From contig CANKYI010000001.1 of NCBI GenBank assembly GCA_947488085.1, forward strand, positions 1,373,928 through 1,437,927: a stretch of 64,000 bases of DNA, in the 5' to 3' direction. The notes under the pieces were generated by a model. The model worked only from the letters and a program-made list of their open reading frames with translations. It was not told the origin of the DNA and did not search any database. Below are positions 8,802 through 19,393 of the stretch, one piece after another. Within the stretch, counting starts at the first letter, position 1, and each line of letters starts with the position of its first letter. Position numbers and translations under genes: made by a program. Source of the stretch: an uncultured Erythrobacter sp. (GTDB taxonomy: Bacteria; Pseudomonadota; Alphaproteobacteria; Sphingomonadales; Sphingomonadaceae).

Positions 8802-9773
8802 CTACTCCATCTCTCCGCGTTCTCGGCGAAGTTCAAACCACTTCTCAACCGCCGCATTGTGGCCATCCAGCGTTGCGTTGAACTCATGCCCGCCCGTGCC
8901 ATCCGCGACCATGAAGAGGTATTCGTGATCTTCTGGGTTGAGGACAGCTGCGATGCTCTCACGCCCCGGATTGGTGATCGGACCACTGGGTAGGCCAACC
9001 ATCGTATAAGTGTTGTAGCCATTCACCGCTGCGATCTCGGACTGACGGATCCGGCGGCCCAAAGGTTTACCCTGCGTGATCGGATAGATGATCGTGGGGT
9101 CCGCTTGCAGCATCATCCCCACTTCGAGCCGGTTGGAATAAAGGCCCGCAACTGTGCCGCGCTCCTCGGGTGTGCCGGTCTCTTTTTCAACTACGGAGGC
9201 AAGGATCAATGCCTCTCGCAGCGTTTCAACCGCAATGTCATCGGACCGCTCTGCCCATGCCTCAGCCAGGTACAAGTCCATCGCTGCCTGCATCTGCTCG
9301 ACCAGCGCGCTGCGTTCCTGTCCGCGTTCAAAGGCGTATGTGTCAGGCAGGATTGAGCCTTCAGGCGGCACGTCTAAATCGCCAGTCATCAGCTCTTCGG
9401 CCATCAATCGTTCCCACACCAAAACAGACGGCATGCCTTCGGGGATGGTGACGAAACGGCGAATGACATCGCCAGATTGGAACATGTTAAGGATGTCACC
9501 TTGCGACATGCCTTCGGTTAGCTGGAACTCGCCCGCTTGAATGGGATCAGAGGACCCGAACAGGCGTGCATTCATCAGGAAGCCGTCAGCGGATTCGATC
9601 AAGCCGCCCTCTTCCAAATCCTTGGCCACCGCGCTCAATGAGGAGCCTGCTGGCACAATAAATGGCGTGTCTTGCTCAACCGTGGCTGCGCCCAGCCCTG
9701 CCCCGCTAACGAACAAAGCGACAGCGGCGACCAAGGCCAAAACCAGTCCGACGATGCAGCCGAACCGCTTCAT
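8802..9773 (-). CDS. mltG: Endolytic murein transglycosylase MltG
   Basis: EGSILPDTYAFERG, ASVVEKETGTPEERGTVAGLYSNRLEVGMMLQADPTIIYP, YNTYTMVGLPSGPITNPGRESI. Confidence 0.93.
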   Translation of the reverse strand: MKRFGCIVGLVLALVAAVALFVSGAGLGAATVEQDTPFIVPAGSSLSAVAKDLEEGGLIESADGFLMNARLFGSSDPIQAGEFQLTEGMSQGDILNMFQSGDVIRRFVTIPEGMPSVLVWERLMAEELMTGDLDVPPEGSILPDTYAFERGQERSALVEQMQAAMDLYLAEAWAERSDDIAVETLREALILASVVEKETGTPEERGTVAGLYSNRLEVGMMLQADPTIIYPITQGKPLGRRIRQSEIAAVNGYNTYTMVGLPSGPITNPGRESIAAVLNPEDHEYLFMVADGTGGHEFNATLDGHNAAVEKWFELRRERGEME

Positions 9774-9777
9774 CGGA

Positions 9778-11037
9778 TCAATCCACCTTCTGCATGATGA
9801 TCGACGCGTTGGTGCCGCCAAAACCGAAGGAATTGTTCAGCACTGCGTTCACTTCACGCTTCTTCGCCTTCAGTGGCACAAGGTCAATGCCTTCTGTGCC
9901 GTCATCGGGATTGTGCAGGTTGAGCGTCGGAGGCACCACACCGTCGCGCATGGCAAGGATGCAGAACACCGCCTCGACCGCGCCAGCACCGCCCAGCAAA
10001 TGACCGATTGCGCTCTTGGTCGAACTCATCGATGCGCCGCTGAGATCATCGCCCAACACGCGCTTCACCGCAGCCAACTCAATCGTGTCGGCCATGGTCG
10101 ATGTGCCATGCGCGTTGACATAGTCGATATCACCGGGGCCAAGGCCCGCCTTCTTCAAAGCCATACGCATCGCCAATTCGGCGCCCTTGCCCTCTGGGTG
10201 CGGGGCAGTCACATGATAAGCGTCGCCTGACAGCCCGTACCCGGTGACCTCGGCATAAATTGTCGCGCCGCGTGCTTTGGCATGCTCGTATTCCTCAAGC
10301 ACAACAACGCCCGCACCTTCACCCATGACGAAGCCTTCGCGGTCCTTGTCATAGGGGCGGCTTGCCTCTTTTGGCCGGTCATTAAAGCTGGTGTTGAGCG
10401 CGCGCGCCTGTGCGAACCCTGCAATGCCCAGCGGGTTGACGGTGCTTTCCGCTCCGCCCGCCAGCATGATATCCGCATCGTCCATCATAATCATCCGCGC
10501 CGCATCACCGATGGAATGCGCACCGGTTGAACAAGCCGTCACAACAGCATGGTTCGGACCCATGAAACCATATTTGATCTGCACTTGCCCAGTGACCAGA
10601 TTGATCAAGCGACCATGCACAAAATGCGGAGAAACGCGGCCCGGACCGCGTTCTTTCAGGACGATGCTCTCGCTTTCGATCCCCGGCAAACCGCCAATCC
10701 CCGCGCCGATTGAACAACCCACGCGCTCTTTTTCTGCATCGGAAAGATCGGTCAGGCCTGCGTCTTCCAACGCCTGACCCGCGGCATCGATGCCGTATAC
10801 GATGAAGGGATCGACTTGCCGCTGAACCTTGTGATCAACACGCTTGTCCGCATCAAAGCCCCAAGGATGATCCTTGTCCTTTACCTCGCATGCGATGGTG
10901 CATTTCTGCCCTTCTGGATCAAAGCTCGTGATTGGCCCTGCACCGCTTTCGCCAGCGATCAGATTTTTCCAAGAGGTCTCGACATCGCCCCCAAGCGGGG
11001 TGACAAGGCCAAGTCCGGTGACAACAACGCGGCGCAT
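9778..11037 (-). CDS. fabF: Beta-ketoacyl-ACP synthase II
   Basis: MRRVVVTGLGLVTPLG, VTACSTGAHSIGDA active site, VNAHGTSTMADTIE, KSAIGHLLGGAGA. Confidence 0.97.
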   Translation of the reverse strand: MRRVVVTGLGLVTPLGGDVETSWKNLIAGESGAGPITSFDPEGQKCTIACEVKDKDHPWGFDADKRVDHKVQRQVDPFIVYGIDAAGQALEDAGLTDLSDAEKERVGCSIGAGIGGLPGIESESIVLKERGPGRVSPHFVHGRLINLVTGQVQIKYGFMGPNHAVVTACSTGAHSIGDAARMIMMDDADIMLAGGAESTVNPLGIAGFAQARALNTSFNDRPKEASRPYDKDREGFVMGEGAGVVVLEEYEHAKARGATIYAEVTGYGLSGDAYHVTAPHPEGKGAELAMRMALKKAGLGPGDIDYVNAHGTSTMADTIELAAVKRVLGDDLSGASMSSTKSAIGHLLGGAGAVEAVFCILAMRDGVVPPTLNLHNPDDGTEGIDLVPLKAKKREVNAVLNNSFGFGGTNASIIMQKVD

Positions 11038-11174
11038 TCATCTCTCCAAAGCCTAAGCGGGCCAAATGCTTGTTTGCTCAAACACTACAGGCCCGCCACC
11101 CTTTCAAAAAGGGCTCGGGCCTGTCGGTCAGAGACCCGACCTTGCAAGCAAGGAACCGGGCAATCTGGGGGCGA

Positions 11175-11411
11175 TTAGCCCTTGTGCTCTTCGATGAATT
11201 TGGTCGCATCGCCAACGGTGCTGATCTTTTCAGCCGCATCGTCGGGGATTTCCACGCCAAACTCTTCTTCAAAAGCCATCACCAGCTCGACAATGTCGAG
11301 GCTGTCAGCGCCCAGATCATCGATGAAGCTCGCTTCTTGAGTGACCTTGTCACCTTCGACGCCGAGATGCTCGACGACAATTTTCTGCACGCGGTCGGCA
11401 GTATCGCTCAT
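11175..11411 (-). CDS. acpP: Acyl carrier protein
   Basis: [26 protein letters not shown] phosphopantetheine motif. Confidence 0.97.
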   Translation of the reverse strand: MSDTADRVQKIVVEHLGVEGDKVTQEASFIDDLGADSLDIVELVMAFEEEFGVEIPDDAAEKISTVGDATKFIEEHKG

Positions 11412-11517
11412 GTGTTTCCCTCTTAGATTTGGGGTTTCAATTACCCCATGGCCCTAAAGGTGCGTTCGATTGAGCGCAAGTCAAGATGCAATGCGCATTC
11501 CCGATCATCACCGACCT

Positions 11518-12336
11518 TCACACAAATAGTTCGCGCGTATCGAGAATTTCAACGTCATCGCGCGGCTCCAAGCTCTGCAAAATCTTATACTTATGCGCGC
11601 TGCCAAAGGTGATGAGCGCGGTCAGCCCTTGTCCGCTAATCATATCGAGCGCGCGGTTGATCAGGTTAGTGTGCGCCAGGTTGATCTGCGTCCAGCCACC
11701 GGGGCCAAGATCTTCGTCGAAGAAACGCTGATAGGGAGTACGTGATTTTTCAACGAGTTGATCGAATTCTTGCGTATGGATGAAACGCGGATCGTCACCG
11801 CGACCGGCGATCTCGCGCGAATAGTGGCTCAACGCGGCCTGATGGACTTCCCATTCGATCGCCCGCGATGGGTCGCTCTCAATCCGCTCCAAAGCCGCAC
11901 GGCGATCATCGGCAATCTTTTGTGTCCAACCCGCCGTGCCCAAGATGCGGAAACCCATTTCCTGGCTCAGCGGAAAGACGACATCCGTGTATTCTGGGAA
12001 AACCTGCGTGCGCGGTTCGTCCACTTTTCCGGTTTCTCGAAACGAAGTGATGGCTTGATCCACCCTCTCAGGGGGAATTTCGGTCAGGATCACGTCTGGC
12101 GCGGCTTTGCGGATTGCCGCTTCGAGTATGGGCAGCGAATATCGCTCACTGGTGCGATGGCCGGAATGGATCACGCCCATCACATGCACCTGAGTTGTGA
12201 CGGATGACGCTCCGTCGTGAGCGCTGCACGCCGTCAGCGGAATGGCCGCTGCCAATCCAATCGATCCAGTGAGCGCGGACCGCCGGGTTAACGTGAAGCC
12301 TTGTTTCATATCATGGGGTTCGGCGCGCGCGTTCAT
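11518..12336 (-). CDS. Secreted/lipoprotein TraB/GumN/ChaN-like (TIKI superfamily-like) protein
   Basis: Signal peptide with lipobox-like PLTAC, HVMGVIHSGHR, ILTEIPPER, TFGSAHK. Confidence 0.55.
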   Translation of the reverse strand: MNARAEPHDMKQGFTLTRRSALTGSIGLAAAIPLTACSAHDGASSVTTQVHVMGVIHSGHRTSERYSLPILEAAIRKAAPDVILTEIPPERVDQAITSFRETGKVDEPRTQVFPEYTDVVFPLSQEMGFRILGTAGWTQKIADDRRAALERIESDPSRAIEWEVHQAALSHYSREIAGRGDDPRFIHTQEFDQLVEKSRTPYQRFFDEDLGPGGWTQINLAHTNLINRALDMISGQGLTALITFGSAHKYKILQSLEPRDDVEILDTRELFV

Positions 12337-12364
12337 TTGGTTTCACACCTTCTACTCGAAACCC

Positions 12365-13357
12365 TCAATACCTCGACCGCGCCGCCAACTGAGCCTCTGC
12401 TCTCATACGGCTGCTCACCCGGTTCAAGCCTTCCTGAGGATAGTCACGATCCGGATCAATGGCGAGTGCGCGGCGGTAGTAATCGCCTGCCCCTTCCAAC
12501 TCTCCGCCGCTTTCATAGCACAGTCCAATATTGAACAGGACGGAGACATGATCGGGGTTCGTCTGCTCCAACCCCTCAAAGCCCGCACAAGCCGCTTCAA
12601 TACTCTCATTGGTCGCCCGCACAGCATCGCGGAAAGGATCGCGGTCCTCACGGCGCAAGTCGCGGCGCCGTTCCATAACGCGAATATTGCGCAGCGTTTC
12701 TCTGGGGGCAAGGTCGCGGCGGATCGCGCCGACTAGCTGATCTACCATCCCATTGGCCATATCGAGAACCGATGGCACTGTGCTTTCATCAGCGCAAAAT
12801 CGCACACTTTCACTGCGAGAGGCGTCGAAGGAATAGAGCTGCTCCCCGCGCGCACTGACCAGCAGGATGCGTGGGTCGACGCGGACGGTCAGCTCACTGC
12901 ATTGGATACGAACTTCTCGGCGTTCAATGCACTTATCTTCATCATCACGAGCAACGCATTCGCGCTCAATCTTGGGATCAATATCGCGCTCAATCGCTTC
13001 GCTACGCACGGTTCCGCGCAGCCGGGCATCGGCCTGTAAAGGCGCGGTTGTGATTGTGCCGTCATTTCCCTCCACCTCAACCGTCGCACTGCGCAGCGCG
13101 CCCGGTGAAATGATGTCGAACCATGGCTCGCCGCGAATGGAGATATTGCCCAGCACGTCGCTCAAAGCGAGCTCAACGTCTTGACCAATATCACCGCCAA
13201 AGCGTTCCATGACGATCAGCTGCGTCTCTGCGGGGATGTCCGCATCCGATGGATAGACGCCGCGCACAGGGATCGTTTCCGCTGCTGCACTTTGTGCGAA
13301 AAACGCCGCCATGGCGCCCGCGCAAACCGTCAATAACCTGCCAGATCGGTAACTCAT
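12365..13357 (-). CDS. Periplasmic TPR-containing protein, uncharacterised
   Basis: Signal peptide (AFFAQSAAAE); C-terminal TPR-like NIGLCYESGGELEGAGDYYRRALAIDPD. Confidence 0.65.
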   Translation of the reverse strand: MSYRSGRLLTVCAGAMAAFFAQSAAAETIPVRGVYPSDADIPAETQLIVMERFGGDIGQDVELALSDVLGNISIRGEPWFDIISPGALRSATVEVEGNDGTITTAPLQADARLRGTVRSEAIERDIDPKIERECVARDDEDKCIERREVRIQCSELTVRVDPRILLVSARGEQLYSFDASRSESVRFCADESTVPSVLDMANGMVDQLVGAIRRDLAPRETLRNIRVMERRRDLRREDRDPFRDAVRATNESIEAACAGFEGLEQTNPDHVSVLFNIGLCYESGGELEGAGDYYRRALAIDPDRDYPQEGLNRVSSRMRAEAQLAARSRY

Positions 13358-13424
13358 GAATTGCCCCCAAGTGAGTTCTCGACCAGTATTCGTTCATTTA
13401 AACTGTATTATGTATGAACGAAAG

Positions 13425-15233
13425 TCAGCCCTCCTCTGGAGTCTGCTTTTGTACCTGCTTTTGCGGAGGCTCAACCAAACGCAGCATCAGTTCGCGCAAT
13501 TGCGCCGGCTGCGCTTTGGACGGCGCGCCCATCATCAGGTCCTCGCCCTTCTGGTTCATCGGGAAGGCAATCACTTCGCGGATCGCTTCTTCACCAGCGA
13601 GCAACATCACAATCCGGTCAATGCCCGGAGCCGATCCACCATGCGGCGGCGCGCCCAATTTGAACGCTTCGATCATGCCGGAAAATTCGCGGTCGACAGT
13701 CGCCTTGTCATAGCCTGCGAGTTCAAAGGCTTTGTACATGATGTCCGGGCGGTGGTTCCGGATTGCGCCTGAGCTGAGCTCATAACCGTTGCAGACAATG
13801 TCATATTGCCACGCTTTGATGTCGAGCGGGTCCATCGTCTCCAATGCTTCCATCTCGCCTTGCGGCATCGAGAATGGGTTGTGCGAGAAATCGACCTTCT
13901 TCGCGTCTTCGTCCCATTCATACATGGGGAAATCGACGATCCAGCAGAATTTAAAGCAACCCTCTTCGATCAGGCCAAGCTGCTCACCAACTTGCGTGCG
14001 TGCTGCGCCTGCGAGTTTGGCGGCATCCTTCTCCTTGCCAGCAGCAAAGAACAGGCCGTCATCGGGGCCGAGGCCGAGTTCGTTGTAGAGGTCAGCCATC
14101 AGGTCCGGCCCATGGTTCTTCGCAATCGGCCCGCCGAATTCACCGCCTTTGCGAGTGACATAACCAAGCCCAGCGAACCCTTCCGAACGCGCCCAATTGT
14201 TCATGTCATCGAAGAATTTACGGCTCTTCTCATTGGTTTTGGGAGCTGGCACCACGCGCACCACACCGCCGCCGCCAACGATCTTCTCAAATAGGCCAAA
14301 GCCCGATTTTTCGAAGTGGCTGGTGACATCGCTGATCTCCAACGGGTTGCGCAGATCGGGTTTGTCCGTGCCGTATTTCAGCATCGTTTCCGCATACGGA
14401 ATGCGCGGGAAGTCACCCGAAGCAGTCACCGTCTTGCCATCGGCGAATTCAGCAAATGTGCCTGCGAGCACGGGCTCAAGCGCTTGAAACACATCTTCCT
14501 GTGTCACAAAGCTCATCTCGAAATCGAGCTGGTAGAATTCCAAGCTGCGATCAGCGCGCAAATCCTCATCGCGGAAACACGGCGCGATTTGGAAATAGCG
14601 ATCAAAGCCACTCACCATCAACATCTGTTTGAACATTTGCGGAGCCTGCGGCAGCGCATAGAAATTGTTCGGATGCATCCGGCTTGGCACGAGGAAGTCG
14701 CGCGCGCCCTCTGGGCTGGATGCGGTCAAGATCGGCGTCTGGAACTCAGTAAAGCCTTGCTCTGTCATCCGCTGACGCAGCGAGGTTATCACCTTGGAAC
14801 GCAGCATAATATTGCGGTGCATCGTCTCACGCCGCAGATCGAGGAAACGGTATTTGAGGCGAATGTCCTCTGGGTAATCCTGCTCACCAGCGACCGGCAT
14901 AGGCAATTCTTCGGCCGCACTTTGAACCGTAATGCTGCGCGCAAACACTTCGATCTCGCCTGTAGGCAAGTCGGCGTTCACCGTCTCAGGCGTGCGAGCC
15001 TTCACATCGCCATCAATGGTCACAACCGATTCGGCTCGAAGCCCTTCGAACACGCTCAAGGCTGGAGAATCTTCGTCAGCGACGATTTGTGTGATGCCGT
15101 AATGATCGCGCAGATCGACGAACAAAACCCCGCCATGATCGCGTTTGCGGTGGACCCAGCCGGACAAACGGACGGATTCTCCGACATTTTTCGCTGAAAG
15201 CTGTGCGCAAGTGTGGGTACGATAGGCGTGCAT
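13425..15233 (-). CDS. aspS: Aspartyl-tRNA synthetase
   Basis: [77 protein letters not shown]. Confidence 0.98.
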   Translation of the reverse strand: MHAYRTHTCAQLSAKNVGESVRLSGWVHRKRDHGGVLFVDLRDHYGITQIVADEDSPALSVFEGLRAESVVTIDGDVKARTPETVNADLPTGEIEVFARSITVQSAAEELPMPVAGEQDYPEDIRLKYRFLDLRRETMHRNIMLRSKVITSLRQRMTEQGFTEFQTPILTASSPEGARDFLVPSRMHPNNFYALPQAPQMFKQMLMVSGFDRYFQIAPCFRDEDLRADRSLEFYQLDFEMSFVTQEDVFQALEPVLAGTFAEFADGKTVTASGDFPRIPYAETMLKYGTDKPDLRNPLEISDVTSHFEKSGFGLFEKIVGGGGVVRVVPAPKTNEKSRKFFDDMNNWARSEGFAGLGYVTRKGGEFGGPIAKNHGPDLMADLYNELGLGPDDGLFFAAGKEKDAAKLAGAARTQVGEQLGLIEEGCFKFCWIVDFPMYEWDEDAKKVDFSHNPFSMPQGEMEALETMDPLDIKAWQYDIVCNGYELSSGAIRNHRPDIMYKAFELAGYDKATVDREFSGMIEAFKLGAPPHGGSAPGIDRIVMLLAGEEAIREVIAFPMNQKGEDLMMGAPSKAQPAQLRELMLRLVEPPQKQVQKQTPEEG

Positions 15234-15424
15234 CTAAACTCTTGTCCTGTTCGAAGCTATGACGCTAAGGCGCGCCAGCGGTTTTTGCGTCGGTAACACC
15301 TCGCATTCGCTGCGCGCGCTAACAGGGCATGACCTGCACTTTGTCAAGTCGCGCACCACTCGAACTCACTGGGCCAACAACGGCCCGAGAGCGGCACTCC
15401 GCTCAAGCAAGCATAAGAAGAACC

Positions 15425-16657
15425 ATGAAAATACATGATCTGATCACCACAACCGAAGCGCTCGAAGATCTATGTGAGCGTCTGGCAAAATCAGATTTTG
15501 TCACGGTCGACACCGAATTCATGCGCGAAAACACCTATTGGCCTGAACTGTGCCTGGTACAGATCGCCAACACCGAAGAAGCTGCTGCGATTGACCCATT
15601 GGCGGACGGGCTCGACATGACCCCGCTGCTCGATCTGCTGACAGAGAATGATGAGGTTCTCAAAGTTTTCCATGCTGGCGGGCAGGACGTTGAGATCATC
15701 GTCAATCTGACAGGCAAGACCCCCTTCCCCATTTTCGATACGCAAATCTCGATGATGTCGATCAGCCAGTCCGAACAGATCGGCTATGCCAATATGGTCG
15801 ATCATTGGCTGAACATTCAAATCGACAAAGGCGCACGCTTTACCGATTGGAGCCGCCGTCCGTTGACCGAACGGCAGATTGAATACGCTATTGGCGATGT
15901 GACCCATCTGTCCAAAATCTTCCCAAAAATCCTCAAAAAGCTGATAAAAACCGGGCGCGGTGATTGGCTGGATGCGGAGATGGAAAAACTTGCCGATGCG
16001 TCCAATTACATCGTCAATCCCGAGACATCGTGGAAACGCATCCGCCAACCGGGCCGCAATCCGCAAGCGTTGGGCAGATTGAAAGCGCTGGCCGCATGGC
16101 GCGAGGGTGAGGCGCAGCATAAGAACATTCCGCGTGGTCGGATCATGCGCGATGAGACTTTGGCTGATGTCGCATCCCATCCCCCTAAGAAACAGGGTGA
16201 TCTGGCGAAAGTGCGCGGCCTGTCTGCCTCTTGGAAGGACAATGATATCGGCAAGCGTTTGATGAAAGTGATCGCGGAGGCAGAACCCTTGCCCAAATCG
16301 GAAATGCCCGAAAAGATGAAACGCGGCGCGCCATTGGGTAAAGAGGGCGCATTGGTCGCCGATCTGCTCAAACTCCTCCTGAAAATACGCGCGCGCGAAA
16401 TTGACGTAGCCTCGCGCCTTTTGACCCGCGCTGATGAGCTGGAGGCTCTGGCCGCTGGTGTGCGTGATCTCAAAGTGTTGACCGGTTGGCGCTATGATGT
16501 GTTTGGCAAAGATGCACTGGAACTGGTCGAGGGTAAACTCGCCTTTGCTGTTAAGGACGGCAAGCTCACCATGACCCATATCGACGATATGCAAGCCAGC
16601 ATGGAAGAGGGTTTGGCGGAAGCAGAGCCAGTTGCCGAAGCCCCGACAGAGGAATGA
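15425..16657 (+). CDS. rnd: Ribonuclease D
   Basis: DTEFMRENTYWPELCLVQIA, VFHAGGQDVEI, DWSRRPLTERQIEYAIGDV (DEDDy exonuclease) plus HRDC region. Confidence 0.95.
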   Translation: MKIHDLITTTEALEDLCERLAKSDFVTVDTEFMRENTYWPELCLVQIANTEEAAAIDPLADGLDMTPLLDLLTENDEVLKVFHAGGQDVEIIVNLTGKTPFPIFDTQISMMSISQSEQIGYANMVDHWLNIQIDKGARFTDWSRRPLTERQIEYAIGDVTHLSKIFPKILKKLIKTGRGDWLDAEMEKLADASNYIVNPETSWKRIRQPGRNPQALGRLKALAAWREGEAQHKNIPRGRIMRDETLADVASHPPKKQGDLAKVRGLSASWKDNDIGKRLMKVIAEAEPLPKSEMPEKMKRGAPLGKEGALVADLLKLLLKIRAREIDVASRLLTRADELEALAAGVRDLKVLTGWRYDVFGKDALELVEGKLAFAVKDGKLTMTHIDDMQASMEEGLAEAEPVAEAPTEE

Positions 16658-16658
16658 G

Positions 16659-17555
16659 GTGAGCACTTACCTGCCCACCATCAAACAGCTGCAATATTTG
16701 GTGGCGCTGCACGAACATGGCCATTTTGGCCGTGCGGCAGAGGCCAGCTTCGTTTCCCAATCCACTCTATCCGCCGGTATTCGAGAATTGGAATCGCTGC
16801 TGGGCGTGACGTTGGTGGAACGCTCGCGTCGCGTTGTTCGGTTCACCGCCTTGGGCGATGCCGTGGTGGCCAAAGCGAACCGCTTGCTGCGCGAGGCTGA
16901 GGAATTGTCCGATCTGGTTCAGGCGTCGGGAAAGCCGCTCTCGGGCCAGCTGCGCATGAGCGTTATTCCCACCATCGCTCCCTTTATGCTGCCGCGTATT
17001 CTGCCGCGTTTGCGCAAAGAGCGCCCGGACCTGTCGCTGATGCTGCGTGAAGAGACCAGCCACGATGCGATTGAATCGCTGCAACATGGACGGGTTGATT
17101 GCGTCCTCTTGGCTCTGCCATTTGATACGGGCGAAGTGGAGGTCGAACATATCGCCGATGACCGGCTGTTTGTAGCCTTCCCAAAGGATGATCCGCGTGA
17201 CCCGCCTGCGCAGATTCCGCCAGATATGATTGATGAAGGGCGGTTGTTGCTCCTCGAAGATGGTCACTGTCTGCGCGATCACGCACTGGCTGCATGCAAC
17301 CGATCCGAACTACGCGCGAGTGCAAGCATGATCGCCACGAGCCTGCATACTCTGGTGCAAATGGTCGAGAATGATTTAGGCCTCACCATGCTGCCCGAAA
17401 TGGCAATTGATGCGGGTATCTTGACCACGACCGAAGTGGTCGCGCGCCCCGTTAAAAGCGCCACTGCCGTGCGTAAAATCGCGCTTGTCTGGCGCAAGAA
17501 CTCTCCGCGAGAGGCAGACTTTCGCCTGCTCGCAGACGAATTGCGCGCAGGATAG
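16659..17555 (+). CDS. oxyR: LysR-type peroxide sensor, OxyR-like
   Basis: LTTR HTH; GHCLRDHALAAC carries both redox cysteines with OxyR spacing (C-x8-C). Confidence 0.88.
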   Translation: MSTYLPTIKQLQYLVALHEHGHFGRAAEASFVSQSTLSAGIRELESLLGVTLVERSRRVVRFTALGDAVVAKANRLLREAEELSDLVQASGKPLSGQLRMSVIPTIAPFMLPRILPRLRKERPDLSLMLREETSHDAIESLQHGRVDCVLLALPFDTGEVEVEHIADDRLFVAFPKDDPRDPPAQIPPDMIDEGRLLLLEDGHCLRDHALAACNRSELRASASMIATSLHTLVQMVENDLGLTMLPEMAIDAGILTTTEVVARPVKSATAVRKIALVWRKNSPREADFRLLADELRAG

Positions 17556-17686
17556 CGTTCAAAATCGGCACAGTTTGCATCCTTAGGTCAAGTCCCTATG
17601 GTGCGAGGCAACAAGCGCTGTCCGTTCGGTAAGCCGCGCGTGAAACGCCAGAAAAATACTCGGGAAGACCCATCGCACATTCCACC

Positions 17687-19393
17687 ATGCCCAATGAGGC
17701 TGATACTCCGATTGACCCGCCATTAGTCGATCTGCCAATCAACACCCACGATAGCGGTTTCTACAACGGTTTCAGCCGCGAGGTCACGATTCCTGGCAAG
17801 ATCATCGTGTCACTCATCATCATGTGGGCGATCTTTTTCCCAGTAAATGCGATGGAGACGCTTAAGATTGCCAACTCAACGATCATCGCATCGTTTAGTG
17901 GTTGGTACATCTATCTCGTCGCGTCGTTCATCGTGGTTTGCGGGGTGCTCGCATTGCTCCCTCAAAGCGGCCGCTTGCGCATTGGTGAACCCGACGGAAA
18001 GCCGGAGTTTTCTCGTTTTTCGTGGTTTTCGATGCTGTTCGGTGCCGGGATAGGGATCGGAATGCTGACCTATTCCACGGGCGAACCACTCGCCCATTTT
18101 GCAAGCAATCCAGACATAATCCGCGGCACAATCGAAGCCTCCTCGCCCGAGGCGGTGCGTTCTGCATACATGTGGACGTTCCTGCATTGGGGCTTCGGCG
18201 CTTGGTGCACCTATGCGCTGGTTGGCTTGGCAATCGGCTATGTTGCGCACCGCCGCGGATTGCCTTTGACGATCCGATCAAGCCTCGCGCCAATCTTTGG
18301 CGAGCGGATGTCAGGACCAGCGGGTCATTTGGTCGATATTGTCGCTGTGGTCGCAACGATCCTTGGCGTGGCGGTCACGATGGGATTGGGCGTTCAACAA
18401 TTTGTCGCAGGGCTGCACCGCATCGGCCTTGGTGATTGGTTGATGGTGACGAACGCCGATGGCGAACTCACTGCATCTGCCGCCGCGATTGTGGTTGCGC
18501 TATTGCTGTTGGTGGGAGCATCGACGATTAGCGCACTTTCAGGTGTGGGCCGCGGGATTAAGTGGCTTTCGAACATCAATATGGGGCTGTCTTTCGCACT
18601 GCTCGCACTGTTCGCAGTGGCTGGATCAGGTTTGTATGGCCTGAAGTTGCTGGGCGTTGGCATCTGGGATTATATCGTCACCCTTCCCGCCAACTCGCTC
18701 ACTCTATTCAGCTCTGATGGCAGCGATGCGGGCGATGCGTTGGTTCAATGGCAGCTTGATTGGTCGGTGTTCTATTGGGCGTGGTGGATCGCCTTTGCGC
18801 CGTTTGTTGGCATGTTCATCGCGCGCATTTCTCGAGGACGAACGATCCGCGAATATATCTTCGGCGTTGCCTTGGTCCCTGCTCTTATGTGCTTCCTTTG
18901 GATGGGACTTGCAGGCGGCACAGCGATCGATCTGGAACTGAACGGTCAAGCACAAGGTGCGATCCTCAACACCGGCATCTCTGATCAACTTTACGCCACT
19001 CTCGCCGTATTGCTCAGCCCGAATGTCGCATGGGTGGTGTCCGGGCTCGTCGTGGTTTTGTTGATGACGTATCTCATCACATCGGTCGACAGCGCAATCC
19101 TGATCGTCAACACTATTAATGGCGCCGGCGAAGATGAAGGCGGGCGGCGATATCACATCCTGTTCTGGGGCACTGCACTGGCGTTTGTCGTGGGATCGAT
19201 GCTGATCCTTGGCGGGATCGAAGCCATTCGGATCACTATGATCATCGGAGCCTTACCGTTTTCCGTCGTTGTGACGCTGATGGGTGCATCGATTATCAAG
19301 GCTGTCGTCTACGACCTCATCCGCAAACGCCAAGGCGTGCCGACCACCGAAGAGGCGTGTCTGGAATGGGCGGAAGAGCAAAAAGTGGCCTGA
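17687..19393 (+). CDS. BCCT family transporter
   Basis: FGAGIGIGMLTYSTGEPLAHF; MWTFLHWGFGAWCTYALVGLAIGYVAHRRGLPLTIRSSLAP; DWSVFYWAWWIAFAPFVGMFIARISRGRTIRE. Confidence 0.95.
   Translation: MPNEADTPIDPPLVDLPINTHDSGFYNGFSREVTIPGKIIVSLIIMWAIFFPVNAMETLKIANSTIIASFSGWYIYLVASFIVVCGVLALLPQSGRLRIGEPDGKPEFSRFSWFSMLFGAGIGIGMLTYSTGEPLAHFASNPDIIRGTIEASSPEAVRSAYMWTFLHWGFGAWCTYALVGLAIGYVAHRRGLPLTIRSSLAPIFGERMSGPAGHLVDIVAVVATILGVAVTMGLGVQQFVAGLHRIGLGDWLMVTNADGELTASAAAIVVALLLLVGASTISALSGVGRGIKWLSNINMGLSFALLALFAVAGSGLYGLKLLGVGIWDYIVTLPANSLTLFSSDGSDAGDALVQWQLDWSVFYWAWWIAFAPFVGMFIARISRGRTIREYIFGVALVPALMCFLWMGLAGGTAIDLELNGQAQGAILNTGISDQLYATLAVLLSPNVAWVVSGLVVVLLMTYLITSVDSAILIVNTINGAGEDEGGRRYHILFWGTALAFVVGSMLILGGIEAIRITMIIGALPFSVVVTLMGASIIKAVVYDLIRKRQGVPTTEEACLEWAEEQKVA

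Noticed and set aside
7871-8881. 336-aa plus-strand ORF
   Set aside because: Antisense to the CNB-like protein and LigT genes, which have recognisable motifs.
14316-15197. 293-aa plus-strand ORF
   Set aside because: Antisense to aspS.
15491-16666. 391-aa minus-strand ORF
   Set aside because: Antisense to rnd; composition (His/Gln-rich) typical of shadow frames.
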